Assembly (NCBI RefSeq): GCF_013362815.1
Contig: NZ_JABFVK010000102.1
Location: forward strand, 1 to 37,632
Direction of reading: 5' to 3'
Source: Hamadaea sp.
GTDB lineage: Bacteria; Actinomycetota; Actinomycetes; Mycobacteriales; Micromonosporaceae
DNA length: 37,632 nt
The position numbers were made by a program, and so were the translations under genes. The first letter of the stretch is position 1. Every line of letters begins with the position of its first letter. Positions 1-7,171 of this stretch are shown in pieces. The notes below the pieces were generated by a model. That model was not told the origin of the DNA and searched no databases. It saw only the letters and a program-made list of their open reading frames with translations.

Positions 1-2
1 CC

Positions 3-200
3 TTCGGCCATGGACGGCACTATTGCCCGGCGGCGTTCCTGTCCCGCCTTGTGCTGGATCAAACCCTGCTGGCGCTGGTACGCCGCTTCCCCCGCCTGGA
101 GTCGGTCGAGGACCTTGAGACGTGGGACTGTTTCGACCGCAGGCCGTTGACGATCATCTTCCACACTCCGGAAGTTTCGGTCCCCTCAGATCCATTGTGA
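3..200 (+). CDS. Cytochrome P450, C-terminal fragment (gene enters from the left edge)
   Basis: The frame is open from the first base to TGA at 198-200 and gives 65 residues. It begins in the haem-binding loop, FGHGRHYCPA, which fits the P450 consensus F-G-x-G-x-H-x-C with the cysteine as the haem thiolate ligand. The glycine that usually follows at C+2 is alanine here. The next stretch matches the L helix and terminal beta segments (FPRLE, then RPLTIIFHTPE) of actinobacterial P450s. In this family the protein is a soluble monooxygenase supplied with electrons by a ferredoxin. The substrate cannot be inferred because the recognition regions lie outside the window. The gene seems unrelated to the secreted hydrolase downstream. 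Confidence 0.85.
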   Translation, partial: FGHGRHYCPAAFLSRLVLDQTLLALVRRFPRLESVEDLETWDCFDRRPLTIIFHTPEVSVPSDPL

Positions 201-340
201 CCTGCTGTTCAGCTCCACATCGGAGCCGATGAAAGCCGTTGAATCTCCGAAACTTGCGGAATATCGATGGCAATGTTTCAATGACTTCTCATCGTCCTGG
301 CCGCCGGTCTCCACCCGGCGGCCGTACGCAAGGAGAGGCC

Positions 341-1414
341 ATGGTTTCCACACCTCGCCCGGCCCGCAGATTCCTCGCCGTCGCCGCCGCAGTCGCCGCG
401 GCCGCCGTCGGCACCGTCGCCGCTCTCACGCTCGCCGCCACCCCGTCCCAGGCGGCGACCTGCAACGGCTACGTCGGGCTCACCTTCGATGACGGCCCGA
501 CGCCCGGCAACACCCAGAACCTGATCAACGCACTCACCTCGAACGGCCTCCGGGCGACGTTCTTCGACGAGGGCAAGAACGTGCAGGCGAACCCGTCGCT
601 CGTCCAGGCGACCAAGAACGCCGGCATGTGGATCGGCAACCACAGCTGGGACCACCCGCACATGACGCAGCTGAGCACATCTCAGATGACGACCCAGATC
701 GCCAATACGCAGTCGGCGATCCAGCAGGTCACCGGCACCGCGCCGAAGCTGTTCCGGCCGCCGTACGGGGAGACCAACAGCACGCTGAAGTCAGTCGAGG
801 CGCAGTACGGCCTCACCGAGATCATCTGGGACGTCGACTCGCAGGACTGGAACAACGCCAGCGTCTCGTCGATCGTGGCGGCCAACGCCCGGCTCACCAA
901 CGGGCAGGTCATCCTGATGCACGACTGGCCGGCCAACACGGTCGCCGCCATCCCGCAGATCGCGGCCGGTCTGGCCAGCCGCAACCTGTGCGCTGGAATG
1001 ATCTCGCCGGCGACCGGGCGGGCGGTCGCTCCCGACGGTTCTCAGCCGCCGACCTCACCGTCGGCGTCGGCCACCACGTCGAGCCCGCCGCCCACCGGTG
1101 GCGGCGGCTGCCGGGTGACCTCGGCGATCAACGCCTGGAACAACGGCCTGACCAACAATCTCACCATCACGAACACCAGCGGCTCGGCCGTCTCCAACTG
1201 GCGGCTGACCTTCACCCTCCCGGGTGGACAGACCATCACCTCGGGCTGGAACGCCACCTACAGCCCGGCCAGCGGCGCGGTGACGGCGACCAACGCGGGC
1301 TACAACTCGACCATCGCCGCCGGTGGCTCGGTGGGCATCGGCTACCAGGCCACGCATACCGGCAACACCGGCGCGCCGACCGGCTTCGCGCTCAACGGCG
1401 TCGCCTGCAGCTGA
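341..1414 (+). CDS. Secreted polysaccharide deacetylase (CE4/NodB) with C-terminal CBM2
   Basis: This is a 357-residue exported carbohydrate esterase, expected to remove acetyl groups from xylan or chitin-type polymers. An Arg-rich N-terminus and an Ala-rich hydrophobic core end near PSQA-A (about residue 38), a Sec-type signal. The NodB domain (about 43-215) carries TFDDG (48-52), the zinc motif HSWDH (101-105), RPPYG (139-143), DVDSQDW (164-170) and LMHD (192-195), so the metal ligands and catalytic residues are present. A Pro/Ser/Thr/Gly linker (about 230-256) leads to a family 2 cellulose/chitin-binding module (257-356) with Cys near both ends and conserved Trp residues. The ATG at 341 follows AAGGAGAGG at good spacing. 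An upstream in-frame ATG at 239 is rejected because it puts charged residues before the signal peptide. Xylan versus chitin specificity is undecided. Confidence 0.93.
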   Translation: MVSTPRPARRFLAVAAAVAAAAVGTVAALTLAATPSQAATCNGYVGLTFDDGPTPGNTQNLINALTSNGLRATFFDEGKNVQANPSLVQATKNAGMWIGNHSWDHPHMTQLSTSQMTTQIANTQSAIQQVTGTAPKLFRPPYGETNSTLKSVEAQYGLTEIIWDVDSQDWNNASVSSIVAANARLTNGQVILMHDWPANTVAAIPQIAAGLASRNLCAGMISPATGRAVAPDGSQPPTSPSASATTSSPPPTGGGGCRVTSAINAWNNGLTNNLTITNTSGSAVSNWRLTFTLPGGQTITSGWNATYSPASGAVTATNAGYNSTIAAGGSVGIGYQATHTGNTGAPTGFALNGVACS

Positions 1415-1436
1415 CGCGCTGCGCAACGCAGCCGAG

Positions 1437-1478
1437 CGTCCGGTACGCCGCGACTACGCGGAAGCGGCGTACCGGACG
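1437..1478. terminator. Bidirectional hairpin terminator between convergent genes
   Basis: A perfect 15-bp inverted repeat (arms 1437-1451 and 1464-1478, arm CGTCCGGTACGCCGC) flanks a 12-nt loop. It lies 22 nt after the deacetylase stop and overlaps the last codons of the convergent gene at 1454-1723. There is no U tract, as is usual for actinobacterial terminators. It probably serves both genes. Confidence 0.75.
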
Positions 1479-1723
1479 AGGGGGGCGGATTCGAAGTTCA
1501 GGCCGGCCGCCATGGTCTGGCGTACCCAGCGCATCCGGGCGGCGGCCGATTCGGGGTGGTCGCCGAACTCCTGGGCGACCTGGCCGGCGCAGTACTGCGG
1601 GCCGAACTGCTCGAGGACGCCCGTGATCGCCGCAGTGACCTCCCGTGTGTCGGGGCGGTCCGAAGCTTGCACGTGGGAGGCGAACAGCGCCTCGCACATG
1701 GTGTCCAGGTTCAGGTGGAACAT
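1454..1723 (-). CDS. Small conserved actinobacterial protein, unknown function
   Basis: This is an 89-residue soluble protein without signal peptide or membrane segment. It starts MFHLNLDTMCEALF and contains an EFGDHPE segment followed by ARMRWVRQ. I recall similar 80-90 residue hypothetical proteins in actinomycetes but know no function for them. The start is well supported: GGAGG lies about 8 nt before the ATG. The gene ends inside the hairpin shared with the convergent deacetylase gene. It has no obvious operon partner, since the next gene upstream on this strand begins beyond the divergent Cip1-like gene. Codon use fits a real gene. The short C-terminal stretch encoded by the terminator stem is probably not important for folding. 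Confidence 0.7.
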   Translation of the reverse strand: MFHLNLDTMCEALFASHVQASDRPDTREVTAAITGVLEQFGPQYCAGQVAQEFGDHPESAAARMRWVRQTMAAGLNFESAPLVRYAASA

Positions 1724-1935
1724 CGCTCATCCTCCGGGTTCTCGTCCGCGTTCTCGTCGCTTGTTCCATCGTGCCGCCGGTCACACTCGGTAAACATCGT
1801 CTATCCGGCCTATAGCGCAATTCGGGCATCCGGGACGTGCGAAGGCCGGAAGGTCGGCTACCTCGCAAACTCGGTGACTCTCAGTTAAGGCGAGAAGCTC
1901 TGCGTAGCGACTTCGAGTCCACTCACCGGGATGAC

Positions 1936-1951
1936 CAAACATCGATGTTTG
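1936..1951. promoter_or_regulatory. 16-bp perfect palindrome, probable operator upstream of the Cip1-like gene
   Basis: CAAACATCGATGTTTG is a perfect palindrome 53 bp before the ATG at 2004, in the promoter region of a secreted plant-polymer-binding protein. Its size and central CG step suit a LacI/GntR-type dimer. It does not match the CebR box or the DasR site as I know them. The cognate regulator is not identified. Confidence 0.5.
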
Positions 1952-2003
1952 TCACGACGTAAGGTCCACTGTGGTGTCTCCACCACCACCGAAAGGATCG
2001 CCC

Positions 2004-3179
2004 ATGCGTACCACCAGAACATCCATCGGCGCGCTCGTCGTGTCCGTCCTGGCCACCGTCGGCCTGGCGGGCACGTTCGTCGCCACCGCGCCACAGGCCA
2101 GCGCCGCGACCGCCTGCCAGGTCACCTACCGCGTCAACGAATGGCCCGGCGGGTTCGTCGGCTACGTCGACATCACCGCCGGTGCCACCGCCATTCACGG
2201 CTGGACCGTGACCTGGGTCTACGGCGGGGATCAGAAGATCACGTCGTCCTGGGGCGCGACCGTGGCGCAGTCCGGCACTGCGGTGACCGCCACCAATGTC
2301 GCGTACAACGGCGACATCAACCCCGGCGCCACCGTCGAGTTCGGCGTACAGGGCACCTGGGCCACCGCCGATCCCACGCCCACATCGCTGCTGCTCAACG
2401 GCGCTCCCTGCGGCACGGTCCCGACCAGCCCATCGGCCTCACCGTCCGCATCGATCTCCCCGTCCGCGTCGCCGTCGACCTCGCCGACGTCCAGCTCCTG
2501 CGGATCACTCACGCTGTGTGAGGGCTTCGAGAGCCAATCCACTGGTACGCCCAGCGGGGCATGGGTCGTCAGTTACCCGGATTGCCAGGGAACCGGCACC
2601 GCAACGGTTGACCCGACGACGGCGTACCGCGGGGGCAAGTCGCTGAAGATCAGCGGCACGGAGGGCTACTGCAACCACGTCTTCGTCAAGTCGACGGCGA
2701 CGCTCACCGGTTCGGTGTGGTACGCCCGCTTCTACGTACGCCACACGACCGCGCTCCCGGCTTCGCACGTGACCTTCGCGGCATTGAAGGACGCCGCCGA
2801 CGGCAACCGCGATCTGCGGATGGGCGGCCAGAACGGGGCGCTGCAATGGAACCGCCAGTCCGACGACGCGACGCTGCCCGAGCAGAGCCCGGCCGGAGTC
2901 GCGTTGTCCGCAGTGCTGCCGGTCAACTCGTGGAACTGCGTCGAGTTCAAGGTCAGTGGCGCTGACGGAACCATGCAGACCTGGCTCAACGGAACCGAGG
3001 TCGCCGGTTTGCACGAGGACGGCGTACCGACGCATGACATCGATCAGCAATGGCTGAGCCGCACCAACTGGCGGCCGAGCCTGACCGACTTCCGGCTGGG
3101 CTGGGAGAGCTACGGAAGCGGCGCGGACACGTTGTGGTTCGACGAGGTGGCCCTGGGCGCGAGCCGGATCGGCTGCTGA
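2004..3179 (+). CDS. Secreted CBM2-Cip1-like protein
   Basis: This is a 391-residue exported protein. The signal peptide spans about 1-35 and is cut near ASA-AT. A CBM2-type module (about 38-137, Cys at both ends, with W, NG and GW positions) binds crystalline cellulose or chitin in this family. A Ser/Pro/Thr linker follows (140-165). Residues 166-391 closely resemble the core domain of fungal Cip1 from Trichoderma: CEGFES, GYCNHVF, HVTF, RMGGQ, NRQSDDATLP, WLNG, GWE and a terminal SRIGC all have counterparts in Cip1 as I recall it. Cip1 is induced with cellulases and has a jelly-roll, lyase-like fold whose catalytic role is debated. The ATG at 2004 is preceded by GAAAGGA. A GTG-type start at 1971 would precede the ribosome binding site and is rejected. 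Confidence 0.9.
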   Translation: MRTTRTSIGALVVSVLATVGLAGTFVATAPQASAATACQVTYRVNEWPGGFVGYVDITAGATAIHGWTVTWVYGGDQKITSSWGATVAQSGTAVTATNVAYNGDINPGATVEFGVQGTWATADPTPTSLLLNGAPCGTVPTSPSASPSASISPSASPSTSPTSSSCGSLTLCEGFESQSTGTPSGAWVVSYPDCQGTGTATVDPTTAYRGGKSLKISGTEGYCNHVFVKSTATLTGSVWYARFYVRHTTALPASHVTFAALKDAADGNRDLRMGGQNGALQWNRQSDDATLPEQSPAGVALSAVLPVNSWNCVEFKVSGADGTMQTWLNGTEVAGLHEDGVPTHDIDQQWLSRTNWRPSLTDFRLGWESYGSGADTLWFDEVALGASRIGC

Positions 3180-3189
3180 GGCGGGCCGC

Positions 3190-3224
3190 AGGCGCTAGCG
3201 CGGCGAGCCGTCGCGCTAGCGCCT
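3190..3224. terminator. Bidirectional hairpin terminator
   Basis: A perfect 13-bp inverted repeat (arms 3190-3202 and 3212-3224, arm AGGCGCTAGCGCG) has a 9-nt loop. It sits 10 nt after the Cip1-like stop codon, and the distal arm overlaps the stop of the convergent hydrolase gene at 3216. It should end transcripts from both directions. Confidence 0.8.
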
Positions 3225-4022
3225 GTCCTTGAGCCGCTCGAACTGTCCATCATGGATATCACCGACCCACTCCCAGCCGGGCTGCGGGGACGAGACCCGG
3301 GGATCGCCGGGGAGGTCCCCCGCCCGCAGCGCGAGCACGTACGCACGGTCCAGCGCGATGCGTTCGCGCACCTCACCGACACCGACCGAGCCGTGCCCCG
3401 GTACCACGACGTCGACGTCGTCCGCGACTTCCTCGAACAGGTCCAGAGCGGTGAGGTAGTCCCCGATCGGATCGGCGGATTCGAGGTCGAGCATCGGGAC
3501 CAGCACGTCGGAGAGCATGTCCCCGGCGACCAGTACGCGTCGCACCCCGATCAGCAGCGCCGCGTGACCCGGCGCGTGCGCCCGATGTTCGATGATCCGG
3601 GCATCCGGACCGTCCCAGGGAACCCGCGCCGCGTCGGCGGGCAGACCGGTGATCAGGCCATACAGGTCCAGCGGCACCTGGTCGGCGATCCCGGTCGACT
3701 CGAGGTGATCGATGATCTTCGTCTTTATGTCCGGGTCGGCGAGCTGCTCCGCCACGGCGGCGGCGCAACGCGCGGTGCCGTAGCGCGGGGCGGTACCGAG
3801 TTCGGCGTGCCAGATCAGATGATCCCAGTCGGGATGGGTGGAGAAGCCCGCCACGACGGTCTGACCTAGGTCGCCGAGGTCGTGCGCGAGGCAGGTCAGC
3901 TCCGAGTCCAGCAGTCCGGCGTCGACGAGCAGTACGCCGGAGCCGCCCTGGACGACGACGGCGTTGCTCTGCACGAACTCGCTCTCGTGGACCAGTACGC
4001 CGTCCGCGATCTGCTTCAGCAT
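3216..4022 (-). CDS. Metallo-beta-lactamase-fold hydrolase
   Basis: This is a 268-residue soluble protein of the MBL superfamily. The zinc motif normally written HxHxDH reads H63-P-D65-W-D67-H68, so the second histidine is aspartate. Later motifs are HAPGHA (about 150), AGDMLSD (about 170) and PGHG (about 209), which supply the remaining metal ligands. An Asp at ligand position 2 may change metal preference or leave one metal. The start overlaps the stop of the upstream reductase gene by one base (TAATG), and AAGGAG precedes it, so the two genes are translationally coupled. The pair lies opposite an HxlR regulator, which suggests regulated detoxification or ester/lactone hydrolysis. The substrate is unknown. 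Confidence 0.85.
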   Translation of the reverse strand: MLKQIADGVLVHESEFVQSNAVVVQGGSGVLLVDAGLLDSELTCLAHDLGDLGQTVVAGFSTHPDWDHLIWHAELGTAPRYGTARCAAAVAEQLADPDIKTKIIDHLESTGIADQVPLDLYGLITGLPADAARVPWDGPDARIIEHRAHAPGHAALLIGVRRVLVAGDMLSDVLVPMLDLESADPIGDYLTALDLFEEVADDVDVVVPGHGSVGVGEVRERIALDRAYVLALRAGDLPGDPRVSSPQPGWEWVGDIHDGQFERLKDRR

Positions 4023-4612
4023 TACCTCGTCTCCTTCGCGTCCTGAACGGCGTACCGGTGCAGGGTCACGCCGGAGGTGAACCGTCGCTGCTCGATCAGC
4101 TCGAGATCGATCGGGCGGTCATAGTCGTCGAACAGCGGCCGGCCGAAGCCGAGGATCGCGGGATGGGTCCAGAGCCGAAGCTCGTCGAGCAGTCCGGCCC
4201 GCAGCAGCTGGGTCGCCAGCGTCGCGCCGCCCACGCTGAGGAGACCGTCCGTCTGCGCCCGCAGCTCGGCGAGCCGGCCGATCGCGTCGTCCCCGCCGAT
4301 GATCCGGGTGTTGTAGCCGGCCTCGTTACGCGTACGCGAGACGAGCACCTTCGGCTTGGCCGTCCAGATCTCCCCGAACTCCCGCAGGTAATCCGGGAGA
4401 GAGGCGTCGTCGCCCGACCGCGGCCAGTACTCCTCCATCACTTCGTAGAACACGCGGCCGTGGACCATGACGGCAACCTCCCGCGCCTGCGCATTCGCGT
4501 CGCGGTGCAACTCCTCGTCGATACGCAACCACTCGCCGGCCCCGTTGTCGCCGGGGACCTGCTCGATCCGCAAGTCGACGGACACGTTCATCGAGTAGAC
4601 GAAGCGGCCCAT
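4022..4612 (-). CDS. RibD C-terminal / dihydrofolate-reductase-fold protein
   Basis: This 196-residue soluble reductase-like protein belongs to the RibD_C/DHFR-like family common in actinobacteria. It opens with MGRFVYSMNVSVD, typical of this family, and has a GGATLA segment (128-133) in the nucleotide-binding region and a C-terminal GVTLHRY strand. Members probably bind NADPH; the physiological substrate is generally unknown. Three in-frame starts exist (4642, 4624, 4612). I chose 4612 because GGAGG lies just upstream of it and because the longer versions would cover the operator palindrome at 4623-4649. The gene is first in a two-gene operon with the coupled hydrolase gene and is divergent from the HxlR gene, the likely regulator. 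Confidence 0.85.
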   Translation of the reverse strand: MGRFVYSMNVSVDLRIEQVPGDNGAGEWLRIDEELHRDANAQAREVAVMVHGRVFYEVMEEYWPRSGDDASLPDYLREFGEIWTAKPKVLVSRTRNEAGYNTRIIGGDDAIGRLAELRAQTDGLLSVGGATLATQLLRAGLLDELRLWTHPAILGFGRPLFDDYDRPIDLELIEQRRFTSGVTLHRYAVQDAKETR

Positions 4613-4622
4613 GCCCACCTCC

Positions 4623-4649
4623 ATAGTGATTGCGTTCTGCAACCACTAT
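4623..4649. promoter_or_regulatory. HxlR-type operator between divergent genes
   Basis: Arms of 11 bp (TAGTGATTGC plus a flanking A/T pair, against GCAACCACTA) are separated by a 5-bp spacer and differ at one position. The site is in the 69-bp gap between the reductase (start 4612) and the HxlR gene (start 4682). Position and symmetry fit a winged-helix dimer site controlling both promoters. Confidence 0.7.
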
Positions 4650-4681
4650 ATTGGGGACGACCTACCTGTCAAGGAGGACTC

Positions 4682-5149
4682 GTGGAACCACGATCCGGCT
4701 GTCCGATCAACGCCGCCGTCGAAGTGCTGGGCGATCGCTGGTCGCTGCTGGTCCTCCGCGACGTCATCTTCAGCGACCGCCGCTACTTCCGTGCCCTGCT
4801 GACCGGGTCGGCGGAGGGGATCGCGTCGAACATCCTCGCCGACCGCCTCGTACGCCTCGTCGAGGCGGGCATCCTCACCCGTGGCACCGCCGCCCGGGGC
4901 CAACGCGCCCGCTACAGCCTGACCGAAGCCGGAATTCAGACTCTCCCGATCATCTACGCCCTCGGCAATTGGGGCCTCGACTGGCGTACGGGGGACGACG
5001 GGCTCCGCCGACGCCAGGAGATCCTGCGCGACGGGGGTCTGGCGTTCCTCGACGAGCTCATGGACGAGTTACGCGTACGCCATCTCGGGGCGCCGCCTTC
5101 CGCCCGGCCGCCTTCCGCCGGGCCGAGCGAGAGCGGGTCGATCTCCTGA
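4682..5149 (+). CDS. HxlR-family winged-helix transcriptional regulator
   Basis: This 155-residue DNA-binding protein has the HxlR fold at about residues 5-100: CPIN at the start, the characteristic GDRWSLLVLRD helix (17-27), RYFRAL, then NILADRLVRLVEAGIL (the recognition region) and a wing with RARYSLTEAG. Cys7 lies where redox-sensing members such as YodB keep their reactive cysteine, so thiol or quinone sensing is possible. The C-terminal 20 residues are low-complexity Ala/Pro/Ser. The GTG at 4682 is chosen because AAGGAGG lies 6 nt upstream; the open frame continues upstream but without a plausible start. The gene is divergent from the reductase-hydrolase operon and probably regulates it and itself. 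Confidence 0.9.
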   Translation: MEPRSGCPINAAVEVLGDRWSLLVLRDVIFSDRRYFRALLTGSAEGIASNILADRLVRLVEAGILTRGTAARGQRARYSLTEAGIQTLPIIYALGNWGLDWRTGDDGLRRRQEILRDGGLAFLDELMDELRVRHLGAPPSARPPSAGPSESGSIS

Positions 5150-5150
5150 G

Positions 5151-5200
5151 TGGAACGTTTGGGGGCCTGCCGGATCGGCCAGCTCCCCGCAAACGTTCCA
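5151..5200 (+). terminator. Hairpin terminator after the HxlR gene
   Basis: The inverted repeat TGGAACGTTTG (5151-5161) against CAAACGTTCCA (5190-5200) is perfect over 11 bp and extends inward by a GGG/CCC run after one mismatch. It begins one base after the HxlR stop codon. It could instead be an operator for the following gene, but the position suits a terminator. Confidence 0.6.
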
Positions 5201-5227
5201 CCCACGAGGTCGACCTATGCTTGCGCG

Positions 5228-5632
5228 ATGCCGTTCGCCCCGCGCTGGACTCGATTGCTGATGGTCGTCTCGGCCGCCGGTTTCGCGGCCGCCGCGTACG
5301 CGATCCGCGCCGTGACGGACGGGCCGATCGGGCAGTACTCCGGCGCTGCGTTGTCGGGGGCCATCGTCTACACGATCGTGCTCTTCATCCGGCCGACGAT
5401 CTCCGCACCGGTCGCCGGCTTCGCTGCGATCGCGTACTGCTGGTTCATCGAGTTCGCGCAGCTCACCCCGGTGCCTGCGGCGATCTCCGAGCGCAGCTGG
5501 TTCGCCCGGCAGCTGCTCGGCGCCCAGTTCGACCTCGTCGATGTCCTGTGGTATCCGGTTGGCGTGCTGCCGCTGGTCGCAGTGCATTGGTTTCTCCGCG
5601 CTCGCACGCGCCCGGTCGCCGACCCTCAGTGA
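5228..5632 (+). CDS. DUF2809-like small integral membrane protein
   Basis: This 134-residue protein has four predicted hydrophobic segments at about 9-28, 36-52, 56-76 and 104-122. The pattern, with an aromatic/acidic AYCWFIEFAQL segment in the third helix and LVDVLWYPVGVL near the end, resembles the DUF2809 family, whose function is unknown. The ATG at 5228 is the first start after the terminator hairpin; no strong ribosome binding site is visible, so the start is moderately certain. Its 3' end overlaps the convergent MmcQ/YjbR-like gene by 7 nt. The gene stands alone on its strand. Confidence 0.7.
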   Translation: MPFAPRWTRLLMVVSAAGFAAAAYAIRAVTDGPIGQYSGAALSGAIVYTIVLFIRPTISAPVAGFAAIAYCWFIEFAQLTPVPAAISERSWFARQLLGAQFDLVDVLWYPVGVLPLVAVHWFLRARTRPVADPQ

Positions 5633-6003
5633 TATTTACTCTCGTCGAAGTCAACCGCGAGGTCTGCCGGGGCCCGCATGCGCCACGCGTCGACGACGAG
5701 TTCGGTCAGCCGGTCGACGCCGACCTGGGCCAGCCGCACCATGACCAAGGGCATCCCGTCGTAGGACGGTGTGGTGAAGAACAGGTCCGGTTCGCCGAGT
5801 AATAGCGCCTGTTTCTCAAGCTCGTCACCGACATACAACACCGCGATGTCGGTCCGGATGACCCGGCGCTTGCCCGGTTCGCGCTCCGGATAGGACCACA
5901 CGAACCCCTTGTTGCCGACGCGGAAGTCGAAGCCGTCGCTGTCGATCTCCACGACATGCGGCAACGACGACGCGAGCCGCCGTACGTCGTCGGCGTCAGC
6001 CAT
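5626..6003 (-). CDS. MmcQ/YjbR-family protein
   Basis: This 125-residue cytoplasmic protein matches the MmcQ/YjbR fold: an opening ADADDVRRLASSLPHV helix, a beta sheet segment GFDFRVGNKGFVW, and a later SYDGMPLVMVRLAQV segment before a WRMRAPADLA helix. Members are sometimes called DNA-binding from structural similarity to a CyaY-like fold; the true function is unknown. The ATG at 6003 lies 8 nt inside the end of the upstream Asp-box gene, with GGTGGGA before it. An upstream in-frame ATG at 6081 is rejected because it reaches far into that gene. It is the last gene of a three-gene minus-strand operon. Confidence 0.8.
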   Translation of the reverse strand: MADADDVRRLASSLPHVVEIDSDGFDFRVGNKGFVWSYPEREPGKRRVIRTDIAVLYVGDELEKQALLLGEPDLFFTTPSYDGMPLVMVRLAQVGVDRLTELVVDAWRMRAPADLAVDFDESKYH

Positions 6004-7171
6004 CGATCCCACCTTCCACCGCGATCGGCCGCCAGGTCCGGCCGTCGTCCGCACTGCGATACAGCCTGCCACCGCCGACACCGACTCCGGTCGTCAGCCA
6101 CACCACACCGTCCCCCATCGGAAACAGGTCTGTGATGGACTCCTCGTCCGGCAGCGGTACGCCGAGCCGCCGCCAGGGTCCGGTCACCTGGCCGGCGACC
6201 CACACGTCGTGGCCCGACGCGCTCCAGAGACGGCCGTCGACAGCCCGCACGAGGATGTCGCGATCGACCGCAGCCGGAGAGGTCGGCAGACGATGCGGGC
6301 CACTCCACTCGTCACCGTCTCGGGCGTACGCCCAAACGCCTTGCCATGTCGGACCGGGGTTGCGGCGTGATCGCGCCACGGTCCGCAGAGTCAGCAGTTC
6401 GCCGGGGTTCGGCCGGAGCACGGGAAACAGCCAGGTCTCGGCGGTGGCTGGCAGGCCCGGCGGGAGTGGCAGTGCCAGCCGTGTCCAGCTTCTACCACCG
6501 TCCTCGGTGACGTCGAGCAGATCGGCGCGGTGGCCCTCCTGGGCGACACGCATACCATGCGCGGCATCCGCGAAGGCGAAGTCGACGATCGGCGTACTAT
6601 CGTCGGCAGCAAGCCGTTCCCACGTCGCACCGCCGTCCCCGGTACGCACAAGGCCCGAAGAGCCGCCGGGAACGTGCAGCCGCAGCCAGGCCTGCCGCGT
6701 ACTGAGTAAGAAGGCTCCCGCGCCTTGCCGATCCGGTGGCGAACCGAGCGTCCACGACGTTCCGGCGTTGTGCGTACCAGCGAGAATTTGAGCGAAGGAC
6801 TCCCCTGGCGCGACCGGCCGTCCGTTGATCTGGTTGCGATGGGCCGGCCAGAGGCCGAGCAGACCCGCGGCCTGGTCGGCGTCGAAGGCGCGCAGCGGAC
6901 CGAGCAGGACGCCGGGCCAGCCCAGTTGGCAGGTCCACGTCGCGCCGCCGTCCACCGTACGCAGCAGCGACGATGTCCCCGCGCCACCGATCGCCACCCA
7001 CCCGGTCGTCGCCGAGACGAAGGCCGCGGCCTGCACGGGCTGGCCCACCGGCACGGACGGGGCGCCGGCGGCCGCCACTTCGATCGGCGGTGCCAGCGCC
7101 GGTACCGGCCGCCACGTCTCCTCGATGCGCACGCAGCCATCTTGCCCTGCGGCTGCGCACGGCACCGTCAC
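5996..7171 (-). CDS. Asp-box (BNR/Ycf48-like) beta-propeller protein
   Basis: This 391-residue protein has several Asp-box repeats, S/T-x-D-x-G-x-T-W: TVDGGATW, TGDGGATW, TEDGGRSW and SADDGRTW, plus a degenerate NAGTSW. These mark a sialidase/Ycf48-type propeller with about 5-7 blades. No catalytic sialidase residues are recognisable, so a binding or scaffold role is likelier. I place the start at a GTG that overlaps the upstream lipoprotein stop as GTGA. A GTG about 13 codons later is an alternative, and no strong ribosome binding site decides. There is no signal peptide in either version, so it may be cytoplasmic, which is odd beside a lipoprotein partner. It overlaps the following YjbR-like gene. 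Confidence 0.75.
   Translation of the reverse strand: MTVPCAAAGQDGCVRIEETWRPVPALAPPIEVAAAGAPSVPVGQPVQAAAFVSATTGWVAIGGAGTSSLLRTVDGGATWTCQLGWPGVLLGPLRAFDADQAAGLLGLWPAHRNQINGRPVAPGESFAQILAGTHNAGTSWTLGSPPDRQGAGAFLLSTRQAWLRLHVPGGSSGLVRTGDGGATWERLAADDSTPIVDFAFADAAHGMRVAQEGHRADLLDVTEDGGRSWTRLALPLPPGLPATAETWLFPVLRPNPGELLTLRTVARSRRNPGPTWQGVWAYARDGDEWSGPHRLPTSPAAVDRDILVRAVDGRLWSASGHDVWVAGQVTGPWRRLGVPLPDEESITDLFPMGDGVVWLTTGVGVGGGRLYRSADDGRTWRPIAVEGGIDG

Noticed and set aside
239-340. N-terminal extension of the deacetylase from ATG 239
   Set aside because: A good ribosome binding site and signal peptide begin at ATG 341; the extension would spoil export.
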